Source: Bacteroidia bacterium (GTDB taxonomy: Bacteria; Bacteroidota; Bacteroidia; B-17B0; Aurantibacillaceae). From it: a stretch of DNA of 64,000 nt. Of this stretch, positions 57,241 to 64,000 are shown in pieces (position 1 is the first letter of the stretch; the number at the start of each line of letters is the position of its first letter). The stretch is taken from contig JAEUTN010000020.1 of NCBI GenBank assembly GCA_016787895.1, positions 289,850-353,849 on the forward strand, given 5' to 3'. The position numbers and the translations under genes were made by a program. Under the pieces are notes generated by a model, which was not told the DNA's origin, searched no databases, and saw only the letters and a list, made by a program, of their open reading frames with translations.

Positions 57241-57508
57241 TGACATAGTGCTAGATGCCGATGGTGAGGACCTTGTGAAGGATGGGGACTTTGTTGTGGA
57301 TGATGGTAAGCTGGATGATTGTTGGATCATTTTTAAGCTAAATAAGGGTGGTTTAAAAAGCGATCCGATACTTGGCCCCAACCTTGTAACAATGATGAAC
57401 GGAACCACCAGTAATATGAAATCGGTTCTAAAATTGAACCTGGAAAGGGATGGCAAAGAGGTGAAGAAACTTGAAATAAATGAAGGTAATATTGATTTTG
57501 AGATATGA
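57224..57508 (+). CDS. baseplate wedge protein (gp46-like)
   Basis: 94 aa: VLDADGEDLVKDGDFVVDDG, then NKGGLKSDPILGPNLVTMMN and a C-terminal strand. The 'DG D ... G' start and small size match gp25/gp46/gpW-type wedge proteins. Confidence 0.68.
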   Translation: MALETNDIVLDADGEDLVKDGDFVVDDGKLDDCWIIFKLNKGGLKSDPILGPNLVTMMNGTTSNMKSVLKLNLERDGKEVKKLEINEGNIDFEI

Positions 57509-57786
57509 AGGAAGTTGTAGCTAGAAGGGGGCAAAGCCTTTGGGATATTGCCATTCAGGAGTTTGGTTCACCGGATATGATCAGGCAATTGATTATTGAC
57601 AACCCGGAAAACTTAAACCTTAACGACCCTATAGTGGTGGGTACAAAAATAAAAATTGACGACACAAAAATTGTAAATAAAACCATAGTTGACTACCTCA
57701 GTAAAGGTGGGCATAAACCCGCTACAGCGGTTGATGTTCCATCTCCAATGGCTTTCAGTTCTGGTTTTAGTTTAGGATTTAAATAA
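57505..57786 (+). CDS. LysM-domain tail protein
   Basis: 93 aa. The LysM domain covers ~3-50 (VARRGQSLWDIAIQEFGSPD; VVGTKIKI), followed by a short tail. In tails such proteins (P2 gpX-like) help the hub attach or contact peptidoglycan. Overlaps the wedge gene by 4 bp. Confidence 0.72.
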   Translation: MKEVVARRGQSLWDIAIQEFGSPDMIRQLIIDNPENLNLNDPIVVGTKIKIDDTKIVNKTIVDYLSKGGHKPATAVDVPSPMAFSSGFSLGFK

Positions 57787-57793
57787 CGACAAT

Positions 57794-58249
57794 ATGGCAA
57801 GAATATCACTCGCAGTATTACTTACTAAGATCAACACGCTTTTGGCGGACAACTCAACCAACGACATTACTGAAGCCGAAATGCGGGAGGTATTAACCGA
57901 TGTTAGAGACAGCTTTGCGCATTTGGATGTTACAGACGCTTTGAATACAAATCTTGCAACTAAAAAAGATTTGGCTCACGCACAACTATCAACCAACACC
58001 ATAACGTTTAACAAAGAGGCATTTTTTGGAGATATGACCACTCCATTGGTTGGCGCTATTGGAAAAGATGTAACTGGCGCAAAGTTGGGAACCAAGGTGA
58101 TAATTATCCATAATGATGGTGCGTCCCCTTCGTTTGACTCTGCATATCAGGCAACCAGCCTTTCTCAGGCATACGTTAACGGCGTTCCAAATTTTATTGA
58201 ATGCGTGTTTGTACGCACTAATTTAATACTCTACACAATTTATCAATAA
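57794..58249 (+). CDS. baseplate-region protein, possible fibre
   Basis: 151 aa. A helical start (LAVLLTKINTLLADNSTNDI, TEAEMREVLTDVRDSF) and a beta-rich end (LGTKVIIIHNDGASPSFDSA). This two-part layout is seen in short fibre-like proteins of Bacteroidota phages. Unrecognised family. Confidence 0.5.
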   Translation: MARISLAVLLTKINTLLADNSTNDITEAEMREVLTDVRDSFAHLDVTDALNTNLATKKDLAHAQLSTNTITFNKEAFFGDMTTPLVGAIGKDVTGAKLGTKVIIIHNDGASPSFDSAYQATSLSQAYVNGVPNFIECVFVRTNLILYTIYQ

Positions 58250-58250
58250 G

Positions 58251-59117
58251 ATGGCAAGAAGCATTACATATTGGTACGATGTTATGGCGGCTGAAAAGGC
58301 CACCATGAGCAACCTTAATGCCTATCAGCCAAACATTGATGATAGTCAAACTCTGTTGACTGACCTGAAGAGCACAAGCAGGGTGGCAAGGTGGCGTTTA
58401 ATTTTTTGGTGTATTGCAGTTTGTGCATATGCAATTGACGTGGTGATTGATCTAGCTATTTTAGCAATGGAATCAATTGCAGCAAGATCAAGGTATGGCA
58501 CACTGCCTTGGTGGGCACAGGTTTGTAAGGAGTATCAACACGGCGATAGTTTAGTACTAATAAACTCGGAGTGGAGATACGCCACAGAAAACGAAGCCGC
58601 GCAGATAGTAAAACTAAGCTCTGCAAGAGAGATTACCGGAAGGGTTAATTTGAAGATTGCCAAGTTGGTTGGCGATGTTCCAACCCCACTGAGTGCCCCA
58701 GAGGAGGCTGCTTTTATCACTTATGTGCAGAAGAAAAAGCCAGCCGGAATTTATGTAACTGTAATAAACGATGATCCCGATGAGTTAAGATTGTTTCTAT
58801 TTGTGAATTATGACCCACTTGTTTTGGATTCGACAGGTCAACTTATATCCAGTCCAGGAACTTACCCTGCAAAAGAAGCTGTGGAGGCTTATCTGAAGAA
58901 CCTTGACTTTGATGGCGTATTCGAATTAATGACTTTGATCGACAAGGTTCAGGCGGCAGTTGGCGTAAAAACAGCTTACGTGAATACGGCATCTGCTAGG
59001 TACGGGGCTAATCCGTTTGTTGCATTCACCCAGCGCTATTATTCAAACGCTGGGCACATGGTCATAGATCCGGGCACACCACTAACTTCATCAATAACCT
59101 ATACACCAAGTGTTTAA
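58251..59117 (+). CDS. baseplate wedge protein (gpJ/gp47-like)
   Basis: 288 aa. It has TSRVARWRLIFWCIAVCAYAIDVVI near the start and GRVNLKIAKLVGDVPTPLSA with an alpha/beta C-half. Position between gp46-like and the following wedge protein, and size, fit Baseplate_J-like proteins of the Bacteroidota type. Overlaps the next gene by 8 bp. Confidence 0.6.
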   Translation: MARSITYWYDVMAAEKATMSNLNAYQPNIDDSQTLLTDLKSTSRVARWRLIFWCIAVCAYAIDVVIDLAILAMESIAARSRYGTLPWWAQVCKEYQHGDSLVLINSEWRYATENEAAQIVKLSSAREITGRVNLKIAKLVGDVPTPLSAPEEAAFITYVQKKKPAGIYVTVINDDPDELRLFLFVNYDPLVLDSTGQLISSPGTYPAKEAVEAYLKNLDFDGVFELMTLIDKVQAAVGVKTAYVNTASARYGANPFVAFTQRYYSNAGHMVIDPGTPLTSSITYTPSV

Positions 59118-59703
59118 TTTCTTCATAAACTTTGCCAAGGTAATCAAGGAGAATCTTCCTGGAGACCTAAGGACTGAAAAGAGGGTTAGCTTCATAACAG
59201 CAGCTATCAGGCCATTCAAAATCATGTTCAATGAGTTGTTGGTGAAATTCAATTATTTTATCTACCGATGCAACTTCAATGGTCAGGTGATTTATCTTGA
59301 AACGGCCCTTAATGACACTTTTGACCCAATTGACAGGGGTATTTACATTGAGGATATTGACCGCCCCAAAGTGTATATCTATCGTAAATCAGAACTGAAG
59401 CCAGCTATCATTCTTTATATGAAATGGAGGACTGGCCTCAGCTTCGCTACAGGTAAATTTTGTTGGTACCAGGGGGCGGTTTATTCTGCAAACAGCACCG
59501 CTTTAAACAAGGTACCGGGTGTTGATCCTGAGTGGGATCTTGAACCAAGTCGCAGCGCACCAATTCTCAGAAAGAAAGAGGATTATACCGGAGGCTTCTT
59601 TGTATTCGTTCCAGCGGCACTTGTTTACTCTGCACCTCAAATGCACGCTTTGATAAAGTACTATAAACTGGCAGGACCAGGATACACAATTAAAACCTAT
59701 TAA
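59110..59703 (+). CDS. baseplate protein (gp48-like position)
   Basis: 197 aa from GTG 59110. VIYLETALNDTFDPIDRGIY is notable; a later GKFCWYQGAVYSANSTALNK recalls a CBM5/12-like strand. It lies where gpI/gp48 is found, next to gp47-like and before the fibre. The role is inferred from order. Confidence 0.5.
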   Translation: MFNFFINFAKVIKENLPGDLRTEKRVSFITAAIRPFKIMFNELLVKFNYFIYRCNFNGQVIYLETALNDTFDPIDRGIYIEDIDRPKVYIYRKSELKPAIILYMKWRTGLSFATGKFCWYQGAVYSANSTALNKVPGVDPEWDLEPSRSAPILRKKEDYTGGFFVFVPAALVYSAPQMHALIKYYKLAGPGYTIKTY

Positions 59704-59718
59704 AACTCAAATTAAATC

Positions 59719-60459
59719 ATGAAAAAAATAGATGTAAAGCTTGGTGGTCATCATTTCACGGGGGATGATCTTTTGTTTGTACAGGAAAGTTTGACTGAAG
59801 CTGTCAAGGTTTTTGCTGAGATGTTTGGCAATTCCTTTTTTGCTATATACGGCGTTGAGGTGAGTATAGCCGGACCTACTATTAGTTGGACGGCGGGATG
59901 GTTGTATATTAATGGAGAGATCTGCAAGGTGGATGCTGGATCAGCAACCCTTGCCTCAAACGACACCTTCGTGATTCAAGAGACTTACGATTCCGCAGGA
60001 AATCAAGCGTATGAAGATTTAAATGTAGAAGACACTTATGTGATCAGAAAGGCTACTATTAGCGGAACCGCTGGTGGACCAAACCACTATACCAATTTAA
60101 AGAGTATTAGTCTGGGGGTTGTAGGTGGATGGCAACCATTAACCTATTCTGGTGATTGGGTGAATAGCAGTGTGATTCCTGCTTTCAGAAAAAACCAAAT
60201 CCAGGAGGTTGTTTTTAAGGGCAGTATACAGATAACAAATTATGATGCAACCCCCGACGCTGTTGCTTTCACTATTCCTGCTGGTTATAGACCAAAAGCA
60301 TATACAATTGTGGGATTACCGGCTCTAGTAAACTCTATAGAATATAAAACTCTTGTTGTATTGATCAACGATGTTAATGGCGTTGTGGCTCCTTTAGGAA
60401 TTCAACCAGGAGATGATGTAACAATATTTTTAGCTGATCTAAGGTTTCCGACAAACTAG
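59719..60459 (+). CDS. tail fibre-like protein, end of rightward operon
   Basis: 246 aa. HHFTGDDLLFVQESLTEAVK then SWTAGWLYINGEICKVDAGS are typical for N-terminal parts of Bacteroidota phage fibres; the C-part (QIQEVVFKGSIQITNYDATP; GIQPGDDVTIFLADL) is a small beta domain. The last structural gene before the terminator. Confidence 0.62.
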   Translation: MKKIDVKLGGHHFTGDDLLFVQESLTEAVKVFAEMFGNSFFAIYGVEVSIAGPTISWTAGWLYINGEICKVDAGSATLASNDTFVIQETYDSAGNQAYEDLNVEDTYVIRKATISGTAGGPNHYTNLKSISLGVVGGWQPLTYSGDWVNSSVIPAFRKNQIQEVVFKGSIQITNYDATPDAVAFTIPAGYRPKAYTIVGLPALVNSIEYKTLVVLINDVNGVVAPLGIQPGDDVTIFLADLRFPTN

Positions 60460-60521
60460 TGTAATAGGGGTGAAATTGGTCCCCCGGCTTCTGAAGAGGG
60501 TCTCACGCCTCTACAAAATAC

Positions 60522-60576
60522 GAACAGCACCGTTCTACCGGGGGATAATATCCCAGGAGCGGTGCTGTTCCTTTTT
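60522..60576 (+). terminator. terminator of the rightward late operon
   Basis: GAACAGCACCG (60522-60532) pairs with CGGTGCTGTTC (60560-60570), with an inner part GGGGATAATATCCC, followed by CTTTTT. A strong 11-bp stem. Confidence 0.85.
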
Positions 60577-60614
60577 AATTCAATACGTGTGAGACAAAAC
60601 AAAGATAGCAAAAT

Positions 60615-61415
60615 ATGAAAACACCAATTACCTACTATGGTGGCAAACAGAAACTGGCCACAACAATCCTTAAACTCATTCCTTCCCACAAGCTTTACTG
60701 CGAACCATTTATTGGAGGTGCGGCTGTGTTTTTTGCAAAGGACCCATCAAGCGTTGAAGTCATTAACGATGTAAACTCCGAGTTGATCAACTTCTACAAG
60801 GTGGTTCAAAACGACTTTGTGAGCCTTGAGAAGCACATACGAATTACCTTGCACAGTCGGGATCTATTCAGAAAGGCATCAGTGATTTACAACAACCCTG
60901 ATTTGTTTTCTGAAATTGAGCGCGCGTGGGCGGTATGGTGTTTGGCTGCACAAGGCTTTTCTGGTATATTGGATGGCTCTTGGGGTTACGACATAGCCAA
61001 GAACACCACCTCATTGAAGATAACCAACAAGCGCAGTAGTTTTACAGAGGATTATGCTATCAGACTTCAGAATGTGCAAATTGAGTGTACTGATGCACTG
61101 AGGATCATCAAGAGCCGGGACAACAAGGGGGCTTTCTTTTATTGTGACCCACCTTACTATAACAGCGATTGTGCGCATTATGATGGGTACACTATTGATG
61201 ACTTTGAGGCCCTACTGAAGACCTTGGCCAAGATCCAAGGTAAGTTTCTACTCAGCAGCTACCCCAGCCCCTTACTGAAGCAATATACCAAAGCCAAGGG
61301 GTGGCATACACTGGAGATGAAGTTTGGGGTAAGTGTGGCCAACACAAACAGCACAAAGGGCCAAAAGGTGAAGACAGAGGTTCTGACAGCCAACTACCCA
61401 TTAAACACAACTTAA
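60615..61415 (+). CDS. Dam-type N6-adenine DNA methyltransferase
   Basis: 266 aa. Motif I-like TYYGGKQKLATTI with CEPFIGGAAVFFAK (SAM site), and motif IV FYCDPPYYNSD; typical D12/Dam class. Alone beyond the late terminator at the right end, as Mu's mom-type modification genes are. It could protect phage DNA from restriction or alter regulation; no partner endonuclease is present. The recognition site is unknown. Confidence 0.88.
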   Translation: MKTPITYYGGKQKLATTILKLIPSHKLYCEPFIGGAAVFFAKDPSSVEVINDVNSELINFYKVVQNDFVSLEKHIRITLHSRDLFRKASVIYNNPDLFSEIERAWAVWCLAAQGFSGILDGSWGYDIAKNTTSLKITNKRSSFTEDYAIRLQNVQIECTDALRIIKSRDNKGAFFYCDPPYYNSDCAHYDGYTIDDFEALLKTLAKIQGKFLLSSYPSPLLKQYTKAKGWHTLEMKFGVSVANTNSTKGQKVKTEVLTANYPLNTT

Positions 61416-61455
61416 AGTCAGTTTAAACCCGCTTTTGTAGGTACCCTCCAAACTT

Positions 61456-61471
61456 GTACTTTTGGTTTTGC
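61456..61471 (-). repeat. right end repeat R2
   Basis: GTACTTTTGGTTTTGC, 15/16 to the reverse complement of the left repeat, starting 22 bp before the outer copy, the same spacing as R1-R2 in Mu. Confidence 0.65.
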
Positions 61472-61477
61472 GGGTTA

Positions 61478-61493
61478 GCACTTTTGGTTTTGC
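61478..61493 (-). repeat. right end repeat R1
   Basis: GCACTTTTGGTTTTGC, exact reverse complement of 22181-22196. It ends 5 bp from the proposed prophage terminus. Confidence 0.7.
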
Positions 61494-61498
61494 GGATT

Positions 61499-61503
61499 AT
61501 ACC
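61499..61503. repeat. possible 5-bp target duplication, right (ATACC)
   Basis: Matches 22116-22120; see that entry for the alternative. Confidence 0.35.
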
Positions 61504-61920
61504 CTGAGTAATTTACCGTTCAATGGTAAACACAGCGATGTACTGGGGCTTTACGAGCGTTTGCAAGACTTTCAGTTTTACCTCGAGGCACGAGGGCAAA
61601 ACCATTTGGCGGAACAGATGAATGCCTGTTGCTGGGAGCTGAAAATGCGTTTGCCAATCGACCGGGAAGAACAGTGGCTGTGGACCTTTGTGTGGATGAA
61701 GGATAAGGTGCTGAGGAGATTAGGAGTTCAGGCTGATGCTTCGACTTCCCCTTCCATACACTCAGGGCAGAGGCTCAGCGCAAGGGCTGAGATCGAGGTA
61801 AGTGCTTTGACTCCCCCTTCGACTCTGCTCAAGGCTCAAGGCCCAGGACTTGTGGAGGATTTAGAATTGCCGTTTTATACACTAGAATGGCCTGCCGTGT
61901 TACATCCTGTTCGGGTTTGA
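61504..61920 (+). pseudogene. 3' part of host gene apparently split by prophage
   Basis: 138 codons. SNLPFNGKHSDVLGLYERLQ, DFQFYLEARGQNHLAEQMNA and LPIDREEQWLWTFVWMKDKV look like a conserved helical protein; then from ~residue 75 an in-frame stretch of CTTCGACT.../GGCTCAGCGC-type repeat DNA encodes a low-complexity tail. An apparent upstream start at 61462 lies in phage end repeats. Joined to 22049-22120 it would read through in frame. Family not recognised. Confidence 0.5.
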
Positions 61921-62092
61921 TTCGACGAACTTCGTAATAAAACTACTTCAGGAAATAAAACGCATCGCTTCCTAGGGCTTAACGGTAAAACCGGACTTTA
62001 GAATTGGATCAGGCTAGTCCATCCAAAACATCGAACAGTCGTTCAGTGCATTGGTATTTACACTACATTTGATGATTGATAATTTCTTTCTC

Positions 62093-63526
62093 ATGAAAAA
62101 CTCAGCACACCTAATTTTTTTCTTACTGTGTTTTGCAGTAAGCAGCAGTTTTGCTCAAACCCCACAACGCGCCAAATGTCTCGAAAAGTACAACCCTTCA
62201 CTTGGGAAAAAACCCAAGGCCCAGTTGGCCGCTAAAACCACCTATATCTCCAAACCCCTGCGTTCGGCCAATTACGCATGGAATGTTAATCTTAGTCAGT
62301 GGTTATTTACCGACAGTTCTGAATATTCCTATACCCCTGTTGGTTGGATAGAAACTGAGCTCAAAAAAACATCCGCGCCCACAACGCGTACCACTTACAC
62401 CTACAACAGCCAGAACCGTTTGACCACTCGATTGGTGGAGACCTGGAATGCCACCACCAACCTCTGGATGAATACCAACCGGGATAGAGCTGTTTATGAT
62501 AGTCAGGGCAATCTGACCGAGTATTCGTATGAAGTGTTTAATGGTAATGCGTGGGTAATACAATCTGCCAGCCAGTTCATTTATACTTACGATGCTAACA
62601 ACCTTTTGATTGATTATATTTCTCAGAATTGGAACACCACCACTCAATTGTGGAACGATTATCACCACCAAATGGGCTTTGCTTACGATGCCAACGGCAA
62701 TTGCACACAATACGAAGAACAGGTGAAACTTAATGGCAATTGGGTGAACATGGACAAGTACACGTACACCTATGTGAACAATCAACCGGTTGACGTGCTT
62801 ACTCAACACTGGAATGGCACTGCTTATGTGAACGACGAGCGCATGGTAAACATCACCTGGCATTCCTGGAACGGAGTATTCTCTGATCTTACAGCGGTAA
62901 CAAGTTGCACCATTGAAAATTGGGTGAGCAACACATGGCTGCCCTGGGACCGCGTAAACGTTACTTACGACAATTATGGAGGATCCGTTGAAATCGATCA
63001 GAGCTACAATGGTAGCACCTGGGACAATACCTACCGCATTAAAAATAATTATGACAACCAATACAATTACACCGGCAACAGTTTAGAATTGTGGAACTCA
63101 CCTGTGTGGGATTTGTATTCTGAGGACAAGATCATCAACACCTATGATGTGGATTTTAATTTTGCTCAGCAAATCTGGCAATACTGGGACGACTTTGGTT
63201 CGCAAATGGTGAATACAGTGAAAAAGGTGTATGTGGGTCACCAGATATATGCCGGTGTGGATGAACAAGAGCAGTCAATGCTCATTTCTGTGTATCCAAA
63301 TCCTTGCAGCGATTATGTTGAGATTGGAATTGACAAAAACCTCCTGCTGAAAAGCAATGACCTTCAGGTATTTTTATATGATTTGAATGGCAACAGGGTA
63401 AAGCAAGTCACACTGAGTCTCTCGGATGCGAGGATAAACATTGAACATCTGGCTCCCGGACTATACCTGTATGATTTAAGGACAGGGAGCGAAAGTCTTG
63501 GAAAAGGAAAGCTGTTCGTTCAATAA
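62093..63526 (+). CDS. T9SS type A sorting-domain protein (secreted)
   Basis: 477 aa from ATG 62093; a TACATTTG -7-like box (62064-62071) upstream supports this start. Signal peptide ends FAQ. The body carries repeated Tyr/Asn/Thr segments (YTYNSQNRLTT, YTYDANNLLID, FAYDANGNCTQ) and the C-terminus is a T9SS type A sorting domain (SVYPNPCSDYVEIGI ... YDLNGNRVK ... PGLYLYDL). Paralogue of 17520-19028. Ligand or function unknown. Confidence 0.83.
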   Translation: MKNSAHLIFFLLCFAVSSSFAQTPQRAKCLEKYNPSLGKKPKAQLAAKTTYISKPLRSANYAWNVNLSQWLFTDSSEYSYTPVGWIETELKKTSAPTTRTTYTYNSQNRLTTRLVETWNATTNLWMNTNRDRAVYDSQGNLTEYSYEVFNGNAWVIQSASQFIYTYDANNLLIDYISQNWNTTTQLWNDYHHQMGFAYDANGNCTQYEEQVKLNGNWVNMDKYTYTYVNNQPVDVLTQHWNGTAYVNDERMVNITWHSWNGVFSDLTAVTSCTIENWVSNTWLPWDRVNVTYDNYGGSVEIDQSYNGSTWDNTYRIKNNYDNQYNYTGNSLELWNSPVWDLYSEDKIINTYDVDFNFAQQIWQYWDDFGSQMVNTVKKVYVGHQIYAGVDEQEQSMLISVYPNPCSDYVEIGIDKNLLLKSNDLQVFLYDLNGNRVKQVTLSLSDARINIEHLAPGLYLYDLRTGSESLGKGKLFVQ

Positions 63527-63726
63527 GTTTGTAGTAAACTAACTAAAATCTGAGCTTAAGCCATCGTCGGTATTCTCACCGACGTTTGGAAGTACAAATT
63601 GGATTTTTTCCTTCGGAAAAGATCCCTTTTAACCCATCTTGAAAATGCAAAATTAATCATGAAGCGAAGTTTGCTTCTGCTTCATGATTGTTTTGCACCT
63701 CCGCTTAGGTGTGAAAATGGTTACTT
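63527..63726. other. intergenic hairpins before the repeat array
   Basis: No gene seen. Three hairpins: CGTCGGT-ATTCTC-ACCGACG (~63565-63584), ATGAAGC...GCTTCAT (~63659-63685) and CACCT...AGGTG. The first may be a terminator of the T9SS gene though its T-run is poor. Confidence 0.4.
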
Positions 63727-64000
63727 CCCAAAGTAGATTCGCTTTGCAAATCACTTTGAGACGGTAAAGCGAAAAGCCCTCCACGAAATAAATCGAAGAG
63801 GGCTTATGATTTGTGTGTTAATGTCCCAAAGTAGATTCGCTTTGCAAATCACTTTGAGACGGTAAAGCGAAAAGCCCTCCACGAAATAAATCGAAGAGGG
63901 CTTATGATTTGTGTGTTAATGTCCCAAAGTAGATTCGCTTTGCAAATCACTTTGGGAAGGTAAAGCGAAAAGCCCTCCACGAAATAAATCGAAGAGGGCT
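63727..64000. repeat. 98-bp tandem repeat array (about 2.8 units, cut by window end)
   Basis: Units start at 63727, 63825 and 63923. Each has CCCAAAG...CTTTG(A/G)G(A) around GATTCGCTTTGCAAATC, then a terminator-like AAGCCCTC...GAGGGCTT stem and a spacer TATGATTTGTGTGTTAATGT. The first two units are identical; the third changes GAGACGG to GGGAAGG. No ORF fits. Confidence 0.85.

Larger units (their letters stand above)
22121..61498. mobile_element. Mu-like transposable prophage (~39.4 kb)
   Basis: The gene content is that of a Mu-like Myovirus: S24-type repressor, Ner-like regulator, MuA DDE transposase, MuB ATPase, DUF3164, gp28-type terminase, DUF935 portal, MuF, gp36-like, phage virion morphogenesis protein, S14 prohead protease, contractile sheath/tube, tape measure, gp44/45/46/47-type baseplate. 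All major modules look intact. It also carries a DGR, a MazG-like protein, a Dam-type methylase and tRNA-like elements. Unlike Mu, terminase through connectors and fibres run leftward (46.6 to 35.4 kb). Exact ends are uncertain by tens of bases on the left. Confidence 0.93.

Noticed and set aside
61462..61500. Start of the right-flank host gene at 61462
   Set aside because: This start and the next 12 codons are prophage end repeats; the host part begins at about 61499-61504.
62303..63061. 252-codon ORF antisense to the T9SS cargo gene
   Set aside because: Repetitive Asn/Tyr-rich coding DNA leaves the opposite strand open; translation is Val/Ile/His-rich without domain features.
63727..64000. 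CRISPR array or integron attC cassettes
   Set aside because: Repeats are contiguous 98-bp units without unique spacers or cassette ORFs; no cas or integrase gene nearby.

Overview
The window is a Bacteroidota chromosome segment carrying a complete Mu-like transposable prophage. Bacteroidota signs are a PorG-like type IX secretion (T9SS) protein, two proteins with T9SS type A C-terminal sorting domains, a TonB-dependent receptor paired with a DUF5689 lipoprotein, promoters of the form TTTG...TAnnTTTG, and few recognisable Shine-Dalgarno sequences. I cannot name the genus from sequence alone.

Host left arm (1-22.1 kb): a phosphohexomutase tail; a TonB receptor/DUF5689 lipoprotein pair divergent from a secreted endonuclease/exonuclease/phosphatase-family enzyme (probably one nucleic-acid or phosphate scavenging locus); a cyanophycin locus (synthetase cphA, cyanophycinase cphB, isoaspartyl peptidase); a PorG-like protein; a glycosyltransferase; a three-gene MacAB/Lol-like exporter operon; a MATE exporter with a decayed, internally deleted second copy 2 kb away; a T9SS cargo protein; and a DUF1624 membrane protein. 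Two long hairpin-rich intergenic elements lie at 9.06-9.24 and 12.70-12.92 kb.

Prophage (about 22.12-61.50 kb, about 39 kb): inverted 16-bp end repeats (one left, two right, the right pair 22 bp apart); a LexA/S24-type repressor divergent from a Ner-like gene; MuA and MuB homologues; and a long rightward early operon ending in a diversity-generating retroelement (DGR). The DGR has two tandem small target genes, each with a 73-bp variable repeat, then one template repeat and a reverse transcriptase. All 27 substitutions that could be mutagenic fall at template adenines. A 35-bp direct repeat carrying a translation start brackets the cassette. After it come a MazG-like gene, a tRNA-like element and a small membrane/secreted-protein cassette. 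From 46.6 back to 35.4 kb the genes run leftward: small and large terminase, DUF6527, gp36-like, a portal-MuF-nuclease-like fusion, tail completion proteins and fibres. From 46.7 to 60.5 kb they run rightward: prohead protease, capsid, CHAP endolysin, spanin-like lipoprotein, sheath, tube, chaperone with a putative -1 frameshift, tape measure, holin-like protein, baseplate and fibre. A Dam-type methylase sits beyond a strong terminator at the right end.

Host right arm (61.5-64 kb): the 3' part of a host gene apparently split by the prophage, a second T9SS cargo protein, and a tandem array of 98-bp terminator-containing repeats running off the window.

The most notable observations are the DGR in the early/middle region with non-fibre targets, its 35-bp bracketing repeats, three aberrant tRNA-like elements (one with its own promoter and terminator), an A10 tract between the portal and MuF domains where either frameshift hits a stop at once, and a symmetric divergent late promoter at 46.57-46.71 kb.
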